This document shows positions 25,138 to 35,549 of a stretch of 64,000 bases of DNA, piece after piece. The first letter of the stretch is position 1. Each line of letters opens with the position of its first letter. The translations under genes were made by a program, and so were the position numbers. This DNA is from Charina bottae. Lineage: Eukaryota; Chordata; Lepidosauria; Squamata; Charinaidae. The stretch covers positions 85,350,298-85,414,297 of the forward strand of contig JALMGJ010000004.1 in the NCBI GenBank assembly GCA_023362775.1, given 5' to 3'. Below the pieces are notes generated by a model. That model made no database searches and had not been told where the DNA came from. It was given only the letters and a program-made list of their open reading frames with translations.

Positions 25138-25368
25138 CAGAGCTTTCCAAACTGTTTGTCGGGACACAGTGTGTCGGCTGCAGTGTCTGGGTGTGTCACA
25201 GCTGCTGCTGCTTCTGAGCCCTGCCAGGATTCCGCGCAGGTCCTAGTGCCTGCCTTGTGCCGTGCTGTAAGAGTATGTCGTAAAACGATGCCCTGCTCTA
25301 AGAGTGTGTCGTGAAATGATGCATGTCTAAAAAGTGTGTCACCAACATGAAAAGTTTGGAAAGCTCTG
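25138..25368. mobile_element. hAT-type non-autonomous transposon (MITE), 231 bp
   Basis: Perfect 16-bp terminal inverted repeats, cagagctttccaaact and agtttggaaagctctg, flanked by identical 8-bp target duplications ttctaaat (25130-25137 and 25369-25376). An 8-bp duplication and CAG termini define hAT. The interior is more GC-rich than the surroundings and repeats the motif gtgtgtcg/gtatgtcg. There is no transposase. Confidence 0.92.
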
Positions 25369-25602
25369 TTCTAAATAGATGGTAACTTTTCTGACTGACC
25401 TTGTCTGGCTTGTCCCTCTCACCTAATTGACTCTGGGCAGCTTACATAATATCATGAGAAGTGGGCAAAACAACTCTAATAAAAGCAAGAAGGTTATAAA
25501 GCAAATTACAAGGTCTCAGTTTGCTATAATCTAACCTGGTGCTATTCACTTATGCCAGAAAATATGGACAAAATATTTCCTTCCAACTCTTTCCCTCTTT
25601 CT

Positions 25603-25642
25603 GACATGCGCGTGCGCATGCACACGCATGCACACACACACA
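25603..25642. repeat. alternating purine-pyrimidine (CA/CG) tract
   Basis: Contains gcgcgtgcgcatgcacacgc then a CA run. Confidence 0.85.
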
Positions 25643-26377
25643 ATATGACATCACCACGCACAATATTAGCTTATACTTTTTCAGTATAAAAAGCGAGAAC
25701 TGTGCGTAAAACTCTGAGAGAAAGAAATATAAGGACATGCAACTTGAAATACTTGCTGAATATAAATACATACATGATGTTAGACTTATTCTGATAATAT
25801 TTCCCTATATATGTTAATCATTTACTGCACTGTTATCCAAAATAATAGATATAAAATAAGCACAGAAATTATATGCTCCCTACACAGAACGTAAAGTCAG
25901 TTAAACAAAGCAGAATCATCAAGGCCTTAAGCAGCAAAGAAGATACTTTCCCGTATATAATAATCTCAGTTCTGATTCATGAATAAATGCTTCAGGTATT
26001 TACTTGTATGCCTTGTAATATATTTTTGCACGCCTGATGCCTAATTCATTGTATTAAGATGAAACAGCATGTTTGGCCCATTTAACTTTACCAATGCAAA
26101 GTCACAATGCCATGCCATAAAAGTTATGGCATAAATCTCAGCATAGATCAGATCCTAGGATATTAAAGCACTAAAAAACTAGGTCAATTTTGTTTAGAAT
26201 AAATGAGGCTGCAAAATAGTAAGCAAACTGTGGAGGATGGCTGCAATCAGAATATATACTACCTAGTGTTAGCATTTTATTTCTTTTTTATTTCATCCAA
26301 AAGGCTGCACAGTTCAGTTTTTCCGAGAACACTTCAGATCTGAAAGTGCACCTTGAAGCAGTTTAGGAGCATATACT

Positions 26378-26470
26378 GTACTGTAATTAGAAGGGGCCTC
26401 AAAGGTCTTCTGGTCCAACTTCATTCCAATTCAGGGACCCATTTTACAGAATCCCAAAGGGAATCAATGT
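26378..26470. repeat. possible CR1-like fragment
   Basis: Includes aaggggcctcaaaggtcttc followed by tggtccaact, a phrase resembling a common CR1/L2-related repeat of amniotes. Weak match by memory only. Confidence 0.35.
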
Positions 26471-26483
26471 ACTGTGCCATTAG

Positions 26484-26559
26484 AATTGAATTGAATTGAA
26501 TTGAATTGAATTGAATTGAATTGAATTGAATTGAATTGAATTGAATTGAATTGAATTGA
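26484..26559. repeat. (TTGAA)n microsatellite
   Basis: About 15 pentanucleotide units. Confidence 0.97.
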
Positions 26560-26734
26560 TGCATGATAATTTGGTATTTTTTAAATATGGACAGTTGAAG
26601 AAGAATCAAATCAAATCAGTTCATTACAGCCATAAGGCCAAATACAAGAAAATATCTAATAGTAGTGCTGTTACATATAATAATTCCCTTCTCACCCCTA
26701 TGGGTGGTATGTGTCTTCCTCAACCTCAGGTCCT

Positions 26735-26943
26735 CTACCAGAGGCCTGGGAGTTTGAGGGTTCTACGCAGTATCTTCACTGTTCCTAGCACTGTACTCTT
26801 CTGGACAGAGAGCTCTTATGTTGTTCCTGGCATATGTTGGAGCCACTCTCCCAGCTTGGGAGTCACAGCCCCAAGTGCTCCTACCACCACTGGGACCACT
26901 TTGGCCTTCACTTTCCACATCCTCTCTAGTTCATCTTTCAGGC
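26735..26943 (-). pseudogene. LINE ORF C-terminus, R4-like
   Basis: On the minus strand this reads a 69-codon segment beginning LKDELERMWKVKAKVVPVVV, then GALGAVTPKLGEWLQ, then VQKSTVLGTVKILRRTLKLP, ending GLW and TAG at 26735-26737. I recognise this as the C-terminal end of a widespread non-LTR retrotransposon ORF, probably of the R4/Dong-related group, but the clade is from memory. One in-frame TAA lies at 26818-26816. The 3' UTR appears to continue leftward to about 26620 and ends in a TGATT-rich tail. The upstream side is cut by the TATACG array. Confidence 0.65.
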
Positions 26944-26947
26944 CCTG

Positions 26948-26993
26948 TTATACGTATACGTATACGTATACGTATACGTATACGTATACATAT
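26948..26993. repeat. (TATACG)n microsatellite
   Basis: About seven copies of the hexamer tatacg. It contains a CpG in every unit and is self-complementary (each unit reads the same on both strands with a shift). Confidence 0.97.
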
Positions 26994-27506
26994 AATCTCA
27001 GAAAAACAATAAGTATAAGGGGATCTAAAAATAATTAAGAACATATATAATAAAATAAAACAGAATAAAAAATAGTATTATAAGAAGTGATGAGTAAATG
27101 AGTATCCAAACTTAATGATGTGATGTATTGTACAGATGGTAGCACAAAACTGGGTGACTTCGGAAGATATTTTTGAGTCTTTCTCCAAAAGAAGTAACAG
27201 TAAATAGAAATCACACTCCCTACCCAGAAATTTCTTCAAGATTGGATAAGTAAGGGTCTCTCTAGAGTCCTTCTATAGGGAGCAGCATAGTAGCATATGG
27301 CTTAGAGTTTCTATTGAGCCATCACCACATGGATATAATCGAAGATACATAGGAGTACCCTTAAAATATCCAAAAAGGACTGCTTAGGGCAATGCATCCA
27401 GCCTGCATAAAAGTGAAAGCCTTACGAAATTTCAGAACTGTTGAAGATGTTTTGGAACATCTGGGCAGGAAATTAACTGAATTAATTTGATATCTCAGAG
27501 TTAAAA

Positions 27507-27702
27507 GATGTATGTACTTATGTATGTATGTATGTATGGATGGATGGATGGATGGATGTATGGATGTATGGATGTATGGATGGATTGATTAATTTGATTG
27601 ATTTGATTGATTTGATTTGATTTGATTTGATTTGATTTGATTTGATTTGATTTGATTTGATTTGATTTGATTTGATTTGATTTGATTGATTTGATTTGAT
27701 TT
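27507..27702. repeat. compound (TATG)n (GGAT)n (TTTGA)n microsatellite
   Basis: Three arrays in a row: TATG units, GGAT/GTAT units, then about 20 TTTGA units. Confidence 0.97.
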
Positions 27703-28087
27703 ATGAAGCTACCCATCTCACAGCAGAAACTCTGGGTGATATACAAAGATTAAAACCATGACAACAGCATATAACCCATGATGCCCTGTCTAAAACAACA
27801 AACCCCCAAACAAAAAGCCACATCACCACCAGAGTTCCAGTTCTTTAAATTATCAAGCGCTGCTTTTTGGTAGCTGTTTCTCTTCTCATGGTTAGGGAGT
27901 AAACTCTCTCTTTCTTCCATCATTCTTTTAAGAGATTCACTTTACATTGCAAAGGCTTACCTAACTGCTGAGTTTGTAATAGTCATGTTATTTGTCTATA
28001 TCAGACATGGGTACACCCTCTTCGCAGCATGCCAGCATTCTGAGATTTCATTTCCAAAAATTAGTGACAATTTTTTTGGCACAGCAA

Positions 28088-28335
28088 TTTATTTATTTAT
28101 TTATTTAATTTTTATCCTGCCTTTATTGTTTTTATAAATAACTCAAGGCAGCAAACATACCTAATACTCCTTCCTTCTCCTATTTTCCCCACAACAACAA
28201 CCCTGTGAAGTGAGTTGGGCTGAGAGAGAGGGACCGGCCCAAGGTCACCAGCTGGCTTTCATACCTAAGGTGGGAGTAGAACTCTCTGTCTCCTGGTTTC
28301 TAGCCCAGCACTTTCACCACTAGACCAAACTGGCA
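28088..28335 (-). repeat. tRNA-headed SINE (5905-6141 family)
   Basis: The minus-strand head ends at 28335 (tttggtctagtggtgaaagt), with the usual body and tail (rc of tttatcctgcctttattgtt) followed on plus by a TTTA run at the left end. Confidence 0.82.
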
Positions 28336-28411
28336 AATTTATGGGATTTTCTTTTTAAAAAAGCAAAGTAGGGTCCTCTGGGAGGAACCCCTTTTTTATT
28401 TTATACTCTGC

Positions 28412-28490
28412 TGTGATGGAATGTGTCTCTGAGAGGGAAGTTGATGTTATGGTGATCGAAGGTGAGGAAGGAGGGAAAACCGGGTGGGGG
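28412..28490 (+). repeat. 5' LTR fragment
   Basis: Starts tgtgatggaatgtgtctctg exactly like the 3' LTR at 30569 and diverges after about 75 bases. Confidence 0.8.
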
Positions 28491-28526
28491 GGAAGAAAAT
28501 GCTTCTTTGCACCTTTTTCTCTGGCA

Positions 28527-28765
28527 TGATGTCCCCGGCAGAGAGAAATTATGATATATTTAATAAGGAATTGCTGGCAATAAAAGCAGCTTTCCAAGAG
28601 TGGAGACAATGGCTAAAGACAATGCCTTTCCTATAAAAGTCTGCATGGACAATAAAAATTTGGAACAAGGTGCTCTCTCCCCACCAAATCAGGTGGAGTC
28701 AGTTTTTCTCCCATTTTAATTTCCACATAACGTATTTGCCTGGCTCAAAGAATCAGCTGCCAGAC
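28527..28765 (+). pseudogene. gypsy RT/RNase H end fragment
   Basis: Reads [20 protein letters not shown], then FQEWRQWL, and later FFSHFNFHITYLPGSKNQ before the integrase. These are the RNase H landmarks of vertebrate gypsy elements. The middle is out of frame and disrupted. Confidence 0.75.
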
Positions 28766-28769
28766 TACT

Positions 28770-29297
28770 GGTGGCCAAAGATGGCTACGGACATAAAGAT
28801 TTACATTGCCTCTTGTCACACTTGCAGGAGAGCAAAAGCTCTTCCAGGGAAATGGGCGGGTTTGCTGCAACCCCTGCCTATCCCCACGCCCCCAGCCTTG
28901 GGACAGAGTCTCCATGGACTTCATTACTGATATACCCCCGGTCCAGGGATTTAATACTATAATGGTGGTAGTGGATCTGTTCACAAAAATGGCACATTTC
29001 ATTGCCTGCAAAGGCCTTCCTACTGCACAAGCCACAGAGCAGTTATTTTTGGATAATGTTTTTAGGTATAGAGGTATGGTAAATCACATAAGCGACAGAG
29101 GAAGTCAATTCACCTCCAGGTTTTGGAAGGCACTTTTTCAATTGTTGGGGGTTCAGATACACCTATCCTCGGCCCACCACCCGTCGACCAATTGAGAATC
29201 TGAGAAAACTAACCAGGTGTTACAGCAGTATCTCAGATGTTATAGCACTTATCAGCAGGATAATTGGCCAACTCTGCTTCCGATGGCTGAATTCACT
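28770..29297 (+). pseudogene. gypsy integrase (zinc finger and DDE core), 5' part
   Basis: The zinc-binding end is visible (YIASCHTCRRAK), then PWDRVSMDFITDIPPVQGFN with the first catalytic Asp, and HISDRGSQFTSRFWKALFQL with the second. Next come HLSSAHHPSTN and a TGA at 29193-29195 that interrupts the frame just before the segment with the expected catalytic Glu (ESEKTNQVLQQYLR). A frameshift also separates the zinc finger from the core near 28890. The frame is cut at about 29298 by an L2 insertion. Confidence 0.82.
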
Positions 29298-29298
29298 T

Positions 29299-29617
29299 AT
29301 AATAGGGAATATCTTGCCCTGGGAGGTGAGACTGGCACCCTCCCTCCTGGCCTTTCGGAAGGCCCTTAAGACCTGGCTCTGCCGCCTGGCCTGGGATGAC
29401 AGAGGTGGTAGTACCTCCTTGGGTTGGCTGGCCCCGTAGCTCCATGGTCTATTCTGCGGTTCCTAATCCATCTTGGATTTTATTTTATTTATTTTATGCT
29501 TGTTGTGTTTTTAGATATTTTGTATAGTTTTTAAATTTTTATTTATTGTAACCCGCCCAGAGTCCCTTGTATGGGAGATGGGCGGGGAATAAATTTGAAA
29601 AATAAATAAATAAATAA
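29299..29617 (+). repeat. L2-clade LINE 3' end inserted into the gypsy integrase
   Basis: Contains ggcccttaagacctggctct (end of the L2 ORF2), the tail phrase cccgcccagagtcccttgta and an (AAATA)n-type terminus. The gypsy frame resumes directly afterwards (SVHSSTKMSPFQALYG), so the LINE landed inside an existing element. A short ataat repeat at both borders may be its target duplication. Confidence 0.8.
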
Positions 29618-30250
29618 TAATTCCGTGCATTCTTCTACCAAGATGTCCCCCTTCCAAGCACTCTATGGAGTTAACCCTCGGGTCTTGCCCACCTCATCGC
29701 TACAAGGATCAGTTCCTACCATGACAGACTTTCTCAAAGAGCAGCAGGCTGTGCACGATCTTTTAAAGGAGCAGCTGAACAGGGCAAAGGCTGCTTACAA
29801 GAGATCTGCAGACCTCCACAGGCAAGAGGGGCCAGCGATTTCAGAAGGAGACAGAGTATGGCTCTCTACCTAGTTTTTAACTTCCAGCAGAACTTCCAAG
29901 AATTTGGACTTTAAGTTCGTGGGCCCTTTCACTGTGGTGAAGCAGGTAAACCCAGTGGCTTATCGTTTGCAACTCCCAGACACCATGCAAGTCCACCCTG
30001 TATTTCACAGGTCTTTGCTGGCCAAAAAATCGCCTCCTAGTGCCCTGAATCTCTCTTCAGCTAATTGTGGAGGGGGAGGGGGAGTACGAAGTAGAGGACA
30101 TTTTGGACTCAAGGTGACGGGGAAGGGGCATTCAATATTTGATACATTGGAAGGGGTACTCTGAGGCTGAGCGCTCATGGGAAAATGCCAGAGACGTTCA
30201 TGCACCCATGCTAATCCAAAGATTTCACCAGCGTTTTCCTAACAAGCCCA
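29618..30250 (+). pseudogene. gypsy integrase C-terminus and chromodomain
   Basis: Begins SVHSSTKMSPFQALYGVNPR. It continues through a coiled segment (KEQQAVHDLLKEQLNRAKAA), the GPFTVVKQVNPVAYRLQLP and HPVFHRSLL boxes, and then the chromodomain (YEVEDILDS... LIHWKGYSEAERSWENA). Chromodomains in this position are thought to guide integration to particular chromatin. In-frame stops include a TAG near 29871 and a TGA at 30115-30117 inside the chromodomain. Confidence 0.82.
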
Positions 30251-30323
30251 AGCCTTGCAGGCTCCCAGAAGTTCCTAGCTCAGCTGAGCACGCAGATGAA
30301 TCCCAAGCAGAGGAGTTCATAAG

Positions 30324-30716
30324 TTGGCAACCTTTACTCCTGCGAGAGGCACAGAGGCTAGAGCTCCAAGAGGAGGGGGATCCTCAGCCATCCACTTCTG
30401 GCATCCAGTTCCCAATGGGGGGGAATATTTTTCAAACTATCTCGCTGTTTTACAGGAAGAGAGATCAGAACTGGAGGACACCAGCACTTCTTCCTTTGAA
30501 GATCTGCCCCTGCTACCCAGCTCCCATGAGAACTCAGAAGGAGCGGCAGATTCTGAGGAGGGGGATGGTGTGATGGAATGTGTCTCTGAGGGGGAAGGTG
30601 ATGTTATGGAGATTGCAGGCGAGGAAGGAGGGGGCGCTTTCCAGGGAGACAAGCACATCCACAGTGTTGAGGACCTTGGGTGCCCATCCAAGAAAGTCAG
30701 GCTGGATCCGCCTTAG
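30324..30716 (+). pseudogene. acidic C-terminal tail of the gypsy polyprotein running into the LTR
   Basis: A 130-residue open frame rich in Ser and Glu (SEEGDGVMECVSEGEGDVME) that crosses the 3' LTR start at 30569 and stops inside it. The same frame is seen reversed at 15037-15357. This looks like the natural end of the element's pol frame or a short extra ORF. I do not recognise a domain. Confidence 0.5.
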
Positions 30717-30848
30717 GGCGCCTGGGGATTTTCCCCAGAGAACTGGTTAGCGTAGCTTAGTTTGGCAAGATTCTGTATAACGTAGAACAATAAAGATCTA
30801 GAGCTTCATTTCCTGGCTCAGCATTGTTTCTTCGCCTATCCCATGACA
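30569..30848 (+). repeat. 3' LTR, 280 bp
   Basis: TG...CA ends confirmed by the solo copy at 43753-44032. It contains caataaagatctagagcttc (polyadenylation signal) about 55 bases before its end. Confidence 0.92.
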
Positions 30849-31394
30849 CTGCAAACCCCAACATTTCCCCAAACCACATAATAAGTATCAGTGGTCTGAC
30901 TTTGGGGCTTTGGGAAGAAAATTGGAAGGTGGTTTAAGCATGAAAATGAGGGCTTGCCAGTGAAAAACGAATAACATTACTACCTTTCTGGTGTTGGGAG
31001 TGAATTGTGCTCCTTTAGCTTGACCAATTTGACCATCTCTGGATTATGTCCACTCCCCATCAAAAATTATTTCATATTAATTATTTCAAAATACTGAAAT
31101 ACATTGCACATTATTTTATACTTGTACTTTGCAATCTGACATGAATAATACCTCAGCAAAGCTCATGTTCTGTTTTGTTGTTGTTTGTATTGTTATTATT
31201 GATTATTAAAAACAATTATCTCCTTCTCCCTAGCCTCCATTTGCTTAACTAGTGGGAATAGAAATATTGGTTAATAAAAATAAGTTGTGTCTCATCAAGC
31301 CAAAACATGTAAGACATAGCAGTTAGCTAGAATGCAGTTTCAGGAGATTTAAATGGTCAGTGAGGGATTCATATCATGATAATAGCAACAATAA

Positions 31395-31712
31395 AAAGGT
31401 AAAGGTTCCCCCCGCACATTTGTGCAGTCGTGTCCGACTCTAGGGGACGGTGCTCATCTCCGTTTGTTAGCCGAAGAGCCATCCGAAGGTGCTTCCACGG
31501 TCATGTGGCCGGCACGACGCACGCCGAATGCTGTTACCTACCCACTGAAGTGGTACCTATTCATCTACTTGTATTTGCATGCTTTTGAATTGCTAGGTTG
31601 GCAAGAGCTGGGTCTAGTGCGGGAGCTCACTCCATCACACGGCGATAGGGATTCGAACCTCTGAACTTGCGATCTTCCATTCAACAAGCCTGGAGTCTTA
31701 CCCGTTGAGACA
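31395..31712 (-). repeat. Sauria-type SINE
   Basis: Minus-strand copy with tail aaggtaaaggttccccccgc on plus and head ending at gtcttacccgttgaga. The outermost head bases are missing or replaced. Confidence 0.86.
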
Positions 31713-31999
31713 TATCTTTGGTATATTTTTCATCAAAACAATGGATTTACTTGCACAGGAACAAAGAGCATCCACAGAGCAAACAATGACATCTATGAGT
31801 CAGAGAGATAATATTGGCTTGGCAGGATGGGTCTTACAAATATCCTTTATTTTCTTGGTGCTTTTGTTTCGAAGATTTTGTAAGCCAATGTATACTGTTA
31901 CTTTTATTTACAGTGATATGCCAAACATTTGAAGTTATTTCATTGTAAGACTGAGTCAGAATTCTATGAAGTTGCAGTATAAAATGTTTATCTTTAAGA

Positions 32000-32087
32000 C
32001 TATGTCTATGAAGGTTCTCAGTCATCCAGGTAGAATTGTCTGTAGCTTGAATCATGTCAACTGGATTTCTATTTTCTCAGTGGAAAC
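32000..32087 (-). repeat. second copy of the Penelope-type repeat (truncated)
   Basis: Matches 4752-4839 with very few changes. It stops just at GTTTCCACTG on the minus strand, so the hammerhead-like core is lost. Confidence 0.6.
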
Positions 32088-32099
32088 TTTATCTTTATC

Positions 32100-33150
32100 T
32101 TTAAGAATATGAAGGCTGGAGGTGATGTATGGACATGAAGGTATAGGTTTAATTATGAATGAAAGGGCTAAAATGTGTGTGTCAGAAAACATGAATTGCT
32201 GCCATCTGGATGATTGTGAGTCCATACGAATATGGGAATTCTTGTGGATGGGAAGGAGGGGGTAAGTGTATAAAACTAGGAATTCATAGGTTGGTGAGAA
32301 TTGCATGCAGTGATGTGCTGGAGCTGACTTGTATTGGCTCGTGAGAGCTGATTGTTAATTTCTTTTTAAAAATTGTGAGCCGGTTGAGCATGGTGATAAT
32401 ATTAGAACCAGGGATTTCATTGTGGGGAAAATTGTACAACAACCTAAGAACTCAAGAGAACCCCAAAGTTTGCTTTAATCTGTAGATTTATCTGTAGAGG
32501 CAGAGCCTTCATTTTCTGTCCATTTAGTCTGAGCAATTAGTAAATTATATTGTGGGTTACCTTGACTGTAGGTTACTATGATGGTGGTTATTTGGAAATC
32601 AGAAAAAGAATTGCATCTATGGACTTATCGTACTGGCACGTTGCCAGATATGACAGGCAACTGTTTCTGGAAACAGAAATGTTACCCTCTATTAATTCCC
32701 ATTCACCTTCAAAGCAACCTCAGGGCAAATGTTTCTGTTCCACGTTTGAAGTTCACCTTTCCCTGTTCTGTGTCCTTGAGTGGTCCTATCTATTTGGGAT
32801 AGAGTGTTTCACTTTGTTGTAGGCCAATCTCAGCAGTTCATTGGCTATTTTGCAGAGGAAGGACCATACTTTCAATTGAACCAATGCTTATCATTCACTC
32901 TAATAGTTTCTATACCTGCCTTTACTAGACAGCTGAAATAGTGCAATGCTTAAGATCTTTGCTTAACTACTGCATTGTTTTTTTAAAAAAAATCCCAGGG
33001 AGAAAACTAGCCACTCAAAAAAATAAAAACTATATTTTAAAAATAAAAATATAGTTATAAATGCTCACAAAATAAAAATCAATTTCTGTGGGTTTTGAAC
33101 TGGCAATCTTCTCTATGATAACCAAAGATCTTAAGCACTGTGATACTTTA
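32100..33150. other. no feature recognised
   Basis: AT-rich sequence without a recognised gene or repeat family. Confidence 0.4.
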
Positions 33151-33160
33151 GCATTGCAGA

Positions 33161-33168
33161 AAGAAAAA

Positions 33169-33224
<56 letters not shown>

Positions 33225-33225
33225 A
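33161..33225. repeat. (AAAG)n microsatellite
   Basis: About 15 AAAG units. Confidence 0.97.
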
Positions 33226-33892
33226 GATCTTAGTAGAATAGAACAGGGTGCAAGGGAAGGGATCTTTTTAAACTGGTTGATTATTATGCCTGCATGTACA
33301 GTATGTGCATTTTGATACTTTAACTTTGTACATATTATTTCAATTTAACTTTGTGTCTCTGTGTGTAGTATATATGCCCAGGAAGATCCACCAATAGGAA
33401 GGAAAGTGATTGGCAATTACTTTTCTGGAAAAGAAAGATGAGAGTGCAAAGCAGGAGAGGAATGTTCCAATGGGACGGTACGATAGTCTGCAGTCCAGAT
33501 CTAGCAAGCTGTTGCCCAAATCTCTGTCTAGATTTTCTTAAGCAAACTTAGAAGCAAGTTGGAATGAGCAAAGGACAGGAGCAGCTTAACTGATAAATGC
33601 AGATAAACCTATGTTAAATTTCTGGTATTTGCTTTACTACCACAAGAACAACTCAACTTACTGTAGAAGAAATGGGCCATGAACTTTAATTATAATGCAG
33701 GTAGCTAGCATACTATGGTCCAAATCATCTTGCCAACAAACCTTTCTAAAATAAAAATGCATATTAGAATCATTACTCAAGGAACTAGGGCATGGGTATA
33801 TAAGCTAGAGCCTTTCCAAACATTGTAATCAAAGTGTCATTTTTAGTGTGCTTGAAGGGAAGCATAATTTTAAAAATGAGTAGATAGTCATA

Positions 33893-34100
33893 TTGTTGTT
33901 GTTTATTCATTCAGTCGCTTCTGACTCTTCGTGACTTCATGGACCAACCCACGCCAGAGCTTCCTGTAGGCCGTCACCATCCCCAGCTCCCCCACGGTCG
34001 AGTCCGTCACCTCCAGAATATCATCCATCCATCTTGCCCTTGGTCGGCCCCTCTTCCTTTTGCCTTCCACTTTCCCTAGCATCAGCATCTTCTCCAGGGT
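33893..34100 (-). repeat. BovB (RTE) LINE 3' end
   Basis: The minus strand encodes GKRKRGRPRARWMDDILEVT and then LWRGLVHEVTKSQKRLNE, the end of the BovB ORF2. The 3' UTR and a short ACAACAACA-type tail follow. It is 5' truncated. Confidence 0.82.
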
Positions 34101-34299
34101 AGATAGTCATATTAGCTGTATTTAATTGCATTTAGTTTTTGTATTTAGAAGTAGAGACTAATGAAGACACCATTTAAGCTACTGTCTAACTCCCTGTTCA
34201 GTGAAAGCATCCAAATTAAAACAGTCATTTATTCATTCAATTTACATCCCACTTCTCTGTTAACAAATCAGATTTGTATGATCTTTCTAGAATCTTCCC

Positions 34300-34920
34300 T
34301 GGTGTTGATGTCAGACTAACTTTTCTGAAGTTCCCCTGATTTTCTTCCAGTCATCCGGCACTTTATCCATTCTCCAGGAATTTTCACATAAATGGTCAGA
34401 TCATCAGCAGGTTTCTTCATATTACCCCAAAGAATACTTCACTAGAACCCAGATATTTAAACTTATCCACAGGTATTCCTTGACTGTATTTCCATCAGTT
34501 TCAAACTTGAATCCTGCCCCTTCATTCTGCTCTTCATAGTGGCTTGGTCGAGTGCATAACCGCTTGTTAGAGAAAACTGAAATAAATAGGAATTGAGCAG
34601 CTTTGCCTTTTCTTTGCTACCTGTAGCACTTTATCATCTTATCACCTTATCATATTCACTGAGATGCTGGTATACTGATTCTTTTTCTTTTATTTTGAGT
34701 ATACGTTTTTTTTAAAAGGGTGTTTTTGTTGTTTTAATACTCTTTGCCAGCCTCATCTCATTTGGCACTTTAATCTCACACACTTACTCCCTACAGTTTT
34801 GGGCTACCTGTATATATGCTTCCTTACTGACTTATCCCTCTTTTAACCTCCTGTATGTGTCCTTCTTTGTTTTCAGATCTTCACTAAAGTGCTCTCACTC
34901 TCTCTCTCTTAATGATTTTA
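34300..34920 (-). pseudogene. degraded CR1/L3-like LINE segment
   Basis: On the minus strand near 34870-34710 the frame KDTYRRLKEG, VSKEAYIQVAQNCRE, NEMRLAKSIKTT can be read across stops. It resembles the linker ahead of the RT in CR1-clade LINEs and matches the degraded piece at 16730-16830. The rest of the stretch is too decayed to read. Confidence 0.45.
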
Positions 34921-35364
34921 GCATCTGAACTAAAGTGTCTAGCTTAGCAACACAAGGAGACAAAATAATGTAACATTACCATATGTCTTTGTACTTGTCA
35001 AAAGTAAAGCCAGGAGGTAAAGCTTAAGTAGTATTAGACTTCTAACAGCTGTGGTTATGTTTGTTAGTCTAATCAGCCATCTAATTATATTGGAATGTGC
35101 CTGTAAAATAAAACAAAAAGGGGAGGGGGGATAAAAAGTTTTATTTTGACAGCTCGGGGTTCATGGTTCCCAACAGGCAACTAATTAGATTCAAGAAGAA
35201 AAAGGAAAAAAACGCATTTTTAAAAAAAAGATCTGCAGGGTGATCAAATATGGAGTGATTTCTGTCTTAACTCCAGATTTACTGATTGCTACATCCTGGA
35301 AATGAGAGGGAGGCATGTGTATGTATATAAAATATACATATACACATATATTAATTAAATTGAT

Positions 35365-35530
35365 TGATTATGGGTCATGAAATTGGTGTCGATTCTTAGC
35401 AAGAGCATAGATGGATATTCTTCAGGATGATCTGGTCCTTCCGATCTTCCACTGGTTCACCCATCACTTCTCTAATTGACTCCATCCACCTTCCTGCTGA
35501 TGGTCCTCTTTTCCTTTTTCCTTCCAGCTC
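35365..35530 (-). repeat. RTE/BovB-like LINE fragment
   Basis: The minus strand encodes LEGKRKRGPSAGRWMESIRE, the RTE end motif seen in the BovB copy at 33893-34100 but more diverged. The right part resembles the weak fragment at 49110-49200. Confidence 0.55.
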
Positions 35531-35549
35531 ACAGATATACATCTTGGAG

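Larger units (their letters stand above)
28412..30848 (+). mobile_element. chromodomain Ty3/gypsy (Metaviridae) LTR retrotransposon, deleted
   Basis: In order it has a 5' LTR fragment (28412 to about 28490), an abrupt jump into the end of the RT/RNase H region (from about 28527), integrase zinc-binding and core domains, an inserted L2 LINE piece, the integrase C-terminal region, a chromodomain, an acidic tail and a complete 3' LTR (30569-30848). Gag, protease and most of RT are absent. The LTR ends are TG...CA. The four bases ctgc occur both just before the 5' LTR and just after the 3' LTR, consistent with a short target duplication. Several nonsense codons show that it is dead. Confidence 0.88.
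30134..31712. repeat. right arm of the inverted duplication
   Basis: Reverse complement of 13925-15503. It includes the 3' part of the gypsy element, its 3' flank (30849-31394) and the minus-strand SINE at 31395-31712. Confidence 0.9.

Noticed and set aside
26421..27746. Repetitive ORFs such as NSIQFNSIQF and KSNQIKSNQI
   Set aside because: They are translations of pentanucleotide microsatellites.
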